This document shows positions 51,401 through 62,400 of a stretch of 64,000 nucleotides of DNA, in pieces. How positions within the stretch are numbered: the stretch's first letter is position 1; each line of letters starts with the position of its first letter. The translations under genes were made by a program, and so were the position numbers. Origin of the DNA: Liolophura sinensis (taxonomy: Eukaryota > Mollusca > Polyplacophora > Chitonida > Chitonidae); contig NW_027018023.1 of NCBI RefSeq assembly GCF_032854445.1, positions 1 to 64,000 on the forward strand. The letters run 5' to 3'. Under the pieces are notes generated by a model, which had not been told where the DNA came from, searched no databases, and saw nothing but the letters and a program-made list of their open reading frames with translations.

Positions 51401-53166
51401 TAAGTCGAAGATAAACTCAATGTCTTTATCTACATGTAGAAAAACCACACCATTTTTATATAAAAAACACAAGGTACTTGATACAGTCTGCTGTAAAAAG
51501 TACAATTGAACACTGACCCACATCAATAAGGTGCCAAAAGATGCGCAATTGGGCCAGGCATCTCCTGGTGTTGAAAAATTGGAAATTTCCTTGGTTTCCA
51601 TGGAGTAAGAGCCGTTGCTGGGCACGTGATTTTGACATAATTGATGATTCAATTGTGGCTACAGCCAAAAGTATTGGTCGGAGAGCAACGCGGTTTGCAC
51701 CATTCGATTTCTCGTCACAAAATACGTCGGATTAGCCTCTTACCAGCAGCATTGGAGCATTTTTTTCCACTTTTGGATTTTTGCCTGGTCCTTTTGCTAA
51801 TTGAAATCGGCTACATGTACTATGTACCATCGCGACTGGTCATTACTATATTCAACTTTTGATTATAAGTTATGTGCCCTTCGGTAGCCCAGAAGACGTC
51901 AAATCTTTGGGCCAAGCCCATTTCACTCACCCAGCAAATGTCTTACTTCTAAGTCGAAGATAAACTCAATGTCTTTATCTACATGTAGAAAAACCACACC
52001 ATTTTTATATAAAAACCACAAGGTACTTGATACAGTCTGCTGTAAAAAGTACAATTGAACACTGACCCACATCAATAAGGTGCCAAAAGATGCGCAATTG
52101 GGTCAGGCATCTCCAGGTGTTGAAAAATTGCAAATTTCCTTGGTTTCCATGGAGTAAGAGCCGTTGCTGGGCACGTGATTTTGACATAAATGATGATTCA
52201 ATTGTGGCTACAGCCAAAAGTATTGGTCGGAGAGCAACGCGGTTTGCACCATTCGATTTCTCGTCACAAAATACGTCGGATTAGCCTCTTACCAGCAGCA
52301 TTGGAACATTTTTTCCACTTTTGGATTTTTGCCTGGTCCTTTTGCTAATTGAAATCGGCTACATGTACTATGTACAATCGCGACTGGTCATTACTATATT
52401 CAACTTTTGATTATAAGTTATGTGCCCTTCGGTAGCCCAGAAGATGTCAAATCTTTGGGCCAAGCCCATTTAACTCACCCAGCAAATGTCTTACTTCTAA
52501 GTCGAAGATAAACTTAATCTCTTTATCTACATGTAGAAAAACCACACCATTTTTATATAAAAAACACAAGGTACTTGATACAGTCTGCTGTAAAAAGTAC
52601 AATTGAACACTGACCCACATCAATAAGGTGCCAAAAGATGCGCAATTGGGTCAGGCATCTCCAGGTGTTGAAAAATTGCAAATTTCCTTGGTTTCCATGG
52701 AGTAAGAGCCGTTGCTGGGCACGTGATTTTGACATAAATGATGATTCAATTGTGGCTACAGCCAAAAGTATTGGTCGGAGAGCAACGCGGTTTGCACCAT
52801 TCGATTTCTCGTCACAAAATACGTCGGATTAGCCTCTTACCAGCAGCATTGGAACATTTTTTCCACTTTTGGATTTTTGCCTGGTCCTTTTGCTAATTGA
52901 AATCGGCTACATGTACTATGTACAATCGCGACTGGTCATTACTATATTCAACTTTTGATTATAAGTTATGTGCCCTTCGGTAGCCCAGAAGATGTCAAAT
53001 CTTTGGGCCAAGCCCATTTAACTCACCCAGCAAATGTCTTACTTCTAAGTCGAAGATAAACTTAATCTCTTTATCTACATGTAGAAAAACCACACCATTT
53101 TTATATAAAAAACACAAGGTACTTGATACAGTCTGCTGTAAAAAGTACAATTGAACACTGACCCAC
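45494..53166 (+). repeat. HOR tail block, unit C (M84-M97)
   Basis: It has the same 14-type order as the tails of A and B, with T292 at 45785 and T13 at 47698. It lacks three marks shared by A and B: the C in tttcattata (here G, 46928), CTGCAG in the tenth-from-start C47 copy after M84 (M94 has ctccag), and the 3' half of the T45 monomer (M95), which here carries a different haplotype. Confidence 0.87.
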
Positions 53167-56100
53167 ATCAATAAGGTGCCAAAAGATGCGCAATTGGGTC
53201 AGGCATCTCCAGGTGTTGAAAAATTACAAATTTCCTTGGTTTCCATGGAGTAAGAGCCGTTGCTGGGCACGTGATTTTGACATAAATGATGATTCAATTG
53301 TGGCTACAGCCAAAAGTATTGGTCGGAGAGCAACGCGGTTTGCACCATTCGATTTCTCGTCACAAAATACGTCGGATTAGCCTCTTACCAGCAGCATTGG
53401 AACATTTTTTCCACTTTTGGATTTTTGCCTGGTCCTTTTGCTAATTGAAATCGGCTACATGTACTATGTACAATCGCGACTGGTCATTACTATATTCAAC
53501 TTTTGATTATAAGTTATGTGCCCTTCGGTAGCCCAGAAGATGTCAAATCTTTGGGCCAAGCCCATTTAACTCACCCAGCAAATGTCTTACTTCTAAGTCG
53601 AAGATAAACTCAATGTCTTTATCTACATGTAGAAAAACCACACCATTTTTATATAAAAAACACAAGGTACTTGATACAGTCTGCTGTAAAAAGTACAATT
53701 GAACACTGACCCACATCAATAAGGTGCCAAAAGATGCGCAATTGGGTCAGGCATCTGCAGCTGTTGAAAAATTGTAAATTTCCTTGGTTTCCATGGAGTA
53801 AGAGCCGTTGCTGGGCACGTGATTTTGACATAATTGATGATTCAATTGTGGCTACAGCCAAAAGTATTGGTCGGAGAGCAACGCGGTTTGCACCATTCGA
53901 TTTCTCGTCACAAAATACGTCGGATTAGCCTCTTACCAGCAGCATTGGAACATTTTTTCCACTTTTGGATTTTTGCCTGGTCCTTTTGCTAATTGAAATC
54001 GGCTACATGTACTATGTACAATCGCGACTGGTCATTACTATATTCAACTTTTGATTATAAGTTATGTGCCCTTCGGTAGCCCAGAAGACGTCAAATCTTT
54101 GGGCCAAGCCCATTTAACTCACCCAGCAAATGTCTTACTTCTAAGTCGAAGATAAACTCAATGTCTTTATCTACATGTAGAAAAACCACACCATTTTTAT
54201 ATAAAAAACACAAGGTACTTGATACAGTCTGCTGTTAAAAGTACAATTGAACACTGACCCACATCAATAAGGTGCCAAAAGATGCGCAGTTGGGCCAGGC
54301 ATCTCCAGGTGTTGAAAAATTGTAAATTTCCTTGGTTTCCATGGAGTAAGAGCCGTTGCTGGGCACGTGATTTTGACATAATTGATGATTCAATTGTGGC
54401 TACAGCCAAAAGTATTGGTCGGAGAGCAACGCGGTTTGCACCATTCGATTTCTCGTCACAAAATACGTCGGATTAGCCTCTTAGCAGCAGCATTGGAACA
54501 GTTTTTCCACTTTTGCATTTTTGCCTGGTCCTTTTTGCTAATTGAAATCGGCTACATGTACTATGTACAATCGCGACTGGTCATTACTATATTCAACTTT
54601 TGATTATAAGTTATGTGCCCTTCGGTAGCCCAGAAGATGTCAAATCTTTGGGCCAAGCCCATTTAACTCACCCAGCAAATGTCTTACTTCTAAGTCGAAG
54701 ATAAACTCAATGTCTTTATCTACATGTAGAAAAACCACACCATTTTTATATAAAAAACACAAGGTACTTGATACAGTCTGCTGTAAAAAGTACAATTGAA
54801 CACTGACCCACATCAATAAGGTGCCAAAAGATGCGCAATTGGGTCAGGCATCTCCAGCTGTTGAAAAATTGCAAATTTCCTTGGTTTCCATGGAGTAAGA
54901 GCCGTTGCTGGGCACGTGATTTTGACATAAATGATGATTCAATTGTGGCTACAGCCAAAAGTATTGGTCGGAGAGCAACGCGGTTTGCACCATTCGATTT
55001 CTCGTCACAAAATACGTCGGATTAGCCTCTTACCAGCACGATTGGAGCATTTTTTTTACTTTTGGATTTTTTGCCTGGTCCTTTTGCTAATTGAAATCGG
55101 CTACATGTACTATGTACCATCGCGACTGGTCATTACTATATTCAACTTTTGATTATAAGTTATGTGCCCTTCGGTAGCCCAGAAGACGTCAAATCTTTGG
55201 GCCAAGCCCATTTAACTCACCCAGCAAATGTCTTACTTCTAAGTCGAAGATAAACTCAATGTCTTTATCTACATGTAGAAAAACCACACCATTTTTATAT
55301 AAAAAACACAAGGTACTTGATACAGTCTGCTGTAAAAAGTACAATTGAACACTGACCCACATCAATAAGGTGCCAAAAGATGCGCAATTGGGTCAGGCAT
55401 CTCCAGCTGTTGAAAAATTGCAAATTTCCTTGGTTTCCATGGAGTAAGAGCCGTTGCTGGGCACGTGATTTTGACATAAATGATGATTCAATTGTGGCTA
55501 CAGCCAAAAGTATTGGTCGGAGAGCAACGCGGTTTGCACCATTCGATTTCTCGTCACAAAATACGTCGGATTAGCCTCTTACCAGCACGATTGGAGCATT
55601 TTTTTTACTTTTGGATTTTTGCCTGGTCCTTTTGCTAATTGAAATCGGCTACATGTACTATGTACCATCGCGACTGGTCATTACTATATTCAACTTTTGA
55701 TTATAAGTTATGTGCCCTTCGGTAGCCCAGAAGACGTCAAATCTTTGGGCCAAGCCCATTTAACTCACCCAGCAAATGTCTTACTTCTAAGTCGAAGATA
55801 AACTCAATGTCTTTATCTACATGTAGAAAAACCACACCATTTTTTTATATAAAAAACACAAGGTACTTGATACAGTCTGCTGTAAAAAGTACAATTGAAC
55901 ACTGACCCACATCAATAAGGTGCCAAAAGATGCGCAATTGGGCCAGGCATCTCCAGGTGTTGAAAAATTGTAAATTTCCTTGGTTTCCATGGAGTAAGAG
56001 CCGTTGCTGGGCACGTGATTTTGACATAATTGATGATTCAATTGTGGCTACAGCCAAAAGTATTGCTCGGAGAGCAACGCGGTTTGCACCATTCGATTTC

Positions 56101-56458
56101 TCGTCACAAAATACGTCGGATTAGCCTCTTACCAGCAGCATGAGAACATTTTTTCCACTTTTGGATATTTGCCTGGTCCTTTTGATAATTGAAATCGGCT
56201 ACATGTACTATGTACAATCGCGACTGGTCATTACTATATTCATCTTTTGATTATAAGTTATGTGCCCTTCGGTAGCCCAGAAGATGTCAAATCTTTGGGC
56301 CAAGCCCATTTAACTCACCCAGCAAATGTCTTACTTCTAAGTCGAAGATAAACTTAATCTCTTTATCTACATGTAGAAAAACCACACCATTTTTATATAA
56401 AAACCACAAGGTACTTGATACAGTCTGCTGTAAAAAGTACAATTGAACACTGACCCAC
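53167..56458 (+). repeat. HOR head block, unit D (M98-M103)
   Basis: It has the same six monomer types in the same order. It shares the seven-T run (55840-55846) and the cttaatctc ending of the sixth monomer with unit A. Private marks are C-to-G near 54484 (ttagcagcag in place of ttaccagcag) and an added T in the run at about 55066-55071. Confidence 0.88.
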
Positions 56459-58900
56459 ATCAATAAGGTGCCTAAAGATGCGCAATTGGGTCAGGCATCT
56501 CCAGCTGTTGAAAAATTGCAAATTTCCTTGGTTTCCATGGAGTAAGAGCCGTTGCTGGGCACGTGATTTTGACATAAATGATGATTCAATTGTGGCTACA
56601 GCCAAAAGTATTGGTCGGAGAGCAACGCGGTTTGCACCATTCGATTTCTCGTCACAAAATACGTCGGATTAGCCTCTTACCAGCACGATTGGAGCATTTT
56701 TTCCACTTTTGGATTTTTGCCTGGTCCTTTTGCTAATTGAAATCGGCTACATGTACTATGTACCATCGCGACTGGTCATTACTATATTCAACTTTTGATT
56801 ATAAGTTATGTGCCCTTCGGTAGCCCAGAAGATGTCAAATCTTTGGGCCAAGCCCATTTAACTCACCCAGCAAATGTCTTACTTCTAAGTCGAAGATAAA
56901 CTTAATCTCTTTATCTACATGTAGAAAAACCACACCATTTTTATATAAAAACAACAAGGTACTTGATACAGTCTGCTGTAAAAAGTACAATTGAACACTG
57001 ACCCACATCAATAAGGTGCCAAAAGATGCGCAATTGGGTCAGGCATCTCCAGGTGTTGAAAAATTGCAAATTTCCTTGGTTTCCATGGAGTAAGAGCCGT
57101 TGCTGGGCACGTGATTTTGACATAAATGATGATTCAATTGTGGCTACAGCCAAAAGTATTGGTCGGAGAGCAACGCGGTTTGCACCATTCGATTTCTCGT
57201 CACAAAATACGTCGGATTAGCCTCTTACCAGCAGCATTGGAACATTTTTTCCACTTTTGGATTTTTGCCTGGTCCTTTTGCTAATTGAAATCGGCTACAT
57301 GTACTATGTACAATCGCGACTGGTCATTACTATATTCAACTTTTGATTATAAGTTATGTGCCCTTCGGTAGCCCAGAAGATGTCAAATCTTTGGGCCAAG
57401 CCCATTTAACTCACCCAGCAAATGTCTTACTTCTAAGTCGAAGATAAACTTAATCTCTTTATCTACATGTAGAAAAACCACACCATTTTTATATAAAAAC
57501 CACAAGGTACTTGATACAGTCTGCTGTAAAAAGTACAATTGAACACTGACCCACATCAATAAGGTGCCAAAAGATGCGCAATTGGGTCAGGCATCTCCAG
57601 GTGTTGAAAAATTGGAAATTTCCTTGGTTTCCATGGAGTAAGAGCCGTTGCTGGGCACGTGATTTTGACATAAATGATGATTCAATTGTGGCTACAGCCA
57701 AAAGTATTGGTCGGAGAGCAACGCGGTTTGCACCATTCGATTTCTCGTCACAAAATACGTCGGATTAGCCTCTTACCAGCAGCATTGGAACATTTTTTCC
57801 ACTTTTGGATTTTTGCCTGGTCCTTTTGCTAATTGAAATCGGCTACATGTACTATGTACCATCGCGACTGGTCATTACTATATTCAACTTTTGATTATAA
57901 GTTATGTGCCCTTCGGTAGCCCAGAAGATGTCAAATCTTTGGGCCAAGCCCATTTAACTCACCCAGCAAATGTCTTACTTCTAAGTCGAAGATAAACTTA
58001 ATCTCTTTATCTACATGTAGAAAAACCACACCATTTTTATATAAAAACAACAAGGTACTTGATACAGTCTGCTGTAAAAAGTACAATTGAACACTGACCC
58101 ACATCAATAAGGTGCCAAAAGATGCGCAATTGGGTCAGGCATCTCCAGGTGTTGAAAAATTGCAAATTTCCTTGGTTTCCATGGAGTAAGAGCCGTTGCT
58201 GGGCACGTGATTTTGACATAAATGATGATTCAATTGTGGCTACAGCCAAAAGTATTGGTCGGAGAGCAACGCGGTTTGCACCATTCGATTTCTCGTCACA
58301 AAATACGTCGGATTAGCCTCTTACCAGCAGCATTGGAACATTTTTTCCACTTTTGGATTTTTGCCTGGTCCTTTTGCTAATTGAAATCGGCTACATGTAC
58401 TATGTACCATCGCGACTGGTCATTACTATATTCAACTTTTGATTATAAGTTATGTGCCCTTCGGTAGCCCAGAAGACGTCAAATCTTTGGGCCAAGCCCA
58501 TTTAACTCACCCAGCAAATGTCTTACTTCTAAGTCGAAGATAAACTCAATGTCTTTATCTACATGTAGAAAAACCACACCATTTTTATATAAAAAACACA
58601 AGGTACTTGATACAGTCTGCTGTAAAAAGTACAATTGAACACTGACCCACATCAATAAGGTGCCAAAAGATGCGCAATTGGGTCAGGCATCTCCAGCTGT
58701 TGAAAAATTGCAAATTTCCTTGGTTTCCATGGAGTAAGAGCCGTTGCTGGGCACGTGATTTTGACATAAATGATGATTCAATTGTGGCTACAGCCAAAAG
58801 TATTGGTCGGAGAGCAACGCGGTTTGCACCATTCGATTTCTCGTCACAAAATACGTCGGATTAGCCTCTTACCAGCACGATTGGAGCATTTTTTCCACTT
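56459..58900 (+). repeat. Unit D segment colinear with unit A (M104-M108 first half)
   Basis: M104-M107 repeat the M7-M10 types in order: T15/C47; common; G61 with C306; then GACGTC with the ctcaatgtc ending. The 491-497 variants alternate identically. M108 begins like M11 (C47, agcacgatt, ccactt, plus an added T near 58900) but then carries GACGTC and ctcaatgtc where M11 has GATGTC and cttaatctc, so the correspondence with A ends inside M108. Confidence 0.75.
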
Positions 58901-59479
58901 TTTGGATTTTTGCCTGGTCCTTTTGCTAATTGAAATCGGCTACATGTACTATGTACCATCGCGACTGGTCATTACTATATTCAACTTTTGATTATAAGTT
59001 ATGTGCCCTTCGGTAGCCCAGAAGACGTCAAATCTTTGGGCCAAGCCCATTTAACTCACCCAGCAAATGTCTTACTTCTAAGTCGAAGATAAACTCAATG
59101 TCTTTATCTACATGTAGAAAAACCACACCATTTTTATATAAAAAACACAAGGTACTTGATACAGTCTGCTGTAAAAAGTACAATTGAACACTGACCCACA
59201 TCAATAAGGTGCCAAAAGATGCGCAATTGGGTCAGGCATCTCCAGGTGTTGAAAAATTGCAAATTTCCTTGGTTTCCATGGAGTAAGAGCCGTTGCTGGG
59301 CACGTGATTTTGACATAAATGATGATTCAATTGTGGCTACAGCCAAAAGTATTGGTCGGAGAGCAACGCGGTTTGCACCATTCGATTTCTCGTCACAAAA
59401 TACGTCGGATTAGCCTCTTACCAGCAGCATTGGAACATTTTTTCCACTTTTGGATTTTTGCCTGGTCCTTTTGCTAATT

Positions 59480-62400
59480 GAAATCGGCTACACGTACTAT
59501 GTACAATCGCGACTGGTCATTACTATATTCAACTTTTGATTATAAGTTATGTGCCCTTCGGTAGCCCAGAAGACGTCAAATCTTTGGGCCAAGCCCATTT
59601 AACTCACCCAGCAAATGTCTTACTTCTAAGTCGAAGATAAACTTAATCTCTTTATCTACATGTAGAAAAACCACACCATTTTTATATAAAAAACACAAGG
59701 TACTTGATACAGTCTGCTGTAAAAAGTACAATTGAACACTGACCCACATCAATAAGGTGCCAAAAGATGCGCAATTGGGTCAGGCATCTCCAGCTGTTGA
59801 AAAATTGGAAATTTCCTTGGTTTCCATGGAGTAAGAGCCGTTGCTGGGCACGTGATTTTGACATAAATGATGATTCAATTGTGGCTACAGCCAAAAGTAT
59901 TGGTCGGAGAGCAACGCGGTTTGCACCATTCGATTTCTCGTCACAAAATACGTCGGATTAGCCTCTTACCAGCAGCATTGGAACATTTTTTCCACTTTTG
60001 GATTTTTGCCTGGTCCTTTTGCTAATTGAAATCGGCTACATGTACTATGTACAATCGCGACTGGTCATTACTATATTCAACTTTTGATTATAAGTTATGT
60101 GCCCTTCGGTAGCCCAGAAGATGTCAAATCTTTGGGCCAAGCCCATTTAACTCACCCAGCAAATGTCTTACTTCTAAGTCGAAGATAAACTTAATCTCTT
60201 TATCTACATGTAGAAAAACCACACCATTTTTATATAAAAACCACAAGGTACTTGATACAGTCTGCTGTAAAAGTACAATTGAACACTGACCCACATCAAT
60301 AAGGTGCCAAAAGATGCGCAATTGGGTCAGGCATCTCCAGGTGTTGAAAAATTGCAAATTTCCTTGGTTTCCATGGAGTAAGAGCCGTTGCTGGGCACGT
60401 GATTTTGACATAAATGATGATTCAATTGTGGCTACAGCCAAAAGTATTGGTCGGAGAGCAACGCGGTTTGCACCATTCGATTTCTCGTCACAAAATACGT
60501 CGGATTAGCCTCTTACCAGCAGCATTGGAACATTTTTTCCACTTTTGGATTTTTGCCTGGTCCTTTTGCTAATTGAAATCGGCTACATGTACTATGTACA
60601 ATCGCGACTGGTCATTACTATATTCAACTTTTGATTATAAGTTATGTGCCCTTCGGTAGCCCAGAAGATGTCAAATCTTTGGGCCAAGCCCATTTAACTC
60701 ACCCAGCAAATGTCTTACTTCTAAGTCGAAGATAAACTTAATCTCTTTATCTACATGTAGAAAAACCACACCATTTTTATATAAAAACCACAAGGTACTT
60801 GATACAGTCTGCTGTAAAAAGTACAATTGAACACTGACCCACATCAATAAGGTGCCTAAAGATGCGCAATTGGGTCAGGCATCTCCAGGTGTTGAAAAAT
60901 TGCAAATTTCCTTGGTTTCCATGGAGTAAGAGCCGTTGCTGGGCACGTGATTTTGACATAAATGATGATTCAATTGTGGCTACAGCCAAAAGTATTGGTC
61001 GGAGAGCAACGCGGTTTGCACCATTCGATTTCTCGTCACAAAATACGTCGGATTAGCCTCTTACCAGCAGCATTGGAACATTTTTTCCACTTTTGGATTT
61101 TTGCCTGGTCCTTTTGCTAATTGAAATCGGCTACATGTACTATGTACAATCGCGACTGGTCATTACTATATTCAACTTTTGATTATAAGTTATGTGCCCT
61201 TCGGTAGCCCAGAAGATGTCAAATCTTTGGGCCAAGCCCATTTAACTCACCCAGCAAATGTCTTACTTCTAAGTCGAAGATAAACTTAATCTCTTTATCT
61301 ACATGTAGAAAAACCACACCATTTTTATATAAAAACACAAGGTACTTGATACAGTCTGCTGTAAAAAGTACAATTGAACACTGACCCACATCAATAAGGT
61401 GCCAAAAGATGCGCAATTGGGTCAGGCATCTCCAGCTGTTGAAAAATTGGAAATTTCCTTGGTTTCCATGGAGTAAGAGCCGTTGCTGGGCACGTGATTT
61501 TGACATAAATGATGATTCAATTGTGGCTACAGCCAAAAGTATTGGTCGGAGAGCAACGCGGTTTGCACCATTCGATTTCTCGTCACAAAATACGTCGGAT
61601 TAGCCTCTTACCAGCACGATTGGAGCATTTTTTTTACTTTTGGATTTTGCCTGGTCCTTTTGCTAATTGAAATCGGCTACATGTACTATGTACCATCGCG
61701 ACTGGTCATTACTATATTCAACTTTTGATTATAAGTTATGTGCCCTTCGGTAGCCCAGAAGATGTCAAATCTTTGGCCAAGCCCATTTAAACTCACCCAG
61801 CAAATGTCTTACTTCTAAGTCGAAGATAAACTTAATCTCTTTATCTACATGTAGAAAAAACCACACCATTTTTATATAAAAACCACAAGGTACTTGATAC
61901 AGTCTGCTGTAAAAAGTACAATTGAACACTGACCCACATCAATAAGGTGCCAAAAGATGCGCAATTGGGTCAGGCATCTCCAGGTGTTGAAAAATTGGAA
62001 ATTTCCTTGGTTTCCATGGAGTAAGAGCCGTTGCTGGGCACGTGATTTTGACATAAATGATGATTCAATTGTGGCTACAGCCAAAAGTATTGGTCGGAGA
62101 GCAACGCGGTTTGCACCATTCGATTTCTCGTCACAAAATACGTCGGATTAGTTTCTTACCAGCAGCATTGGAACATTTTTTCCACTTTTGGATTTTTGCC
62201 TGGTCCCTTTTGCTCATTGAAATCGGCTACATGTACTATGTACCATCGCGACTGGTCATTACTATATTCAACTTTTGATTATAAGTTATGTGCCCTTCGG
62301 TAGCCCAGAAGATGTCAAATCTTTGGGCCAAGCCCATTTAACTCACCCAGCAAATGTCTTACTTCCCAGTCGAAGATAATCTCAATGTCTTTATCTACAT

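Larger units (their letters stand above)
26859..53166 (+). repeat. HOR unit C, 48 monomers, expanded middle
   Basis: This is the longest unit, bounded by A60 marker monomers. Monomer starts run in 548-bp steps from 26859 to 27955, then from 28504 to 43300, then 43849, then from 44398 to 51522, then from 52071 to 52619. The length is 48 x 548 + 4. The extra single bases fall in M52, M80 (T-run near 43781), M81 (near 44037) and M95 (near 51766). The head (6) and tail (14) correspond to those of units A and B, and the 28 monomers between them include segments found in A, segments found in B and segments found in neither. Confidence 0.9.
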
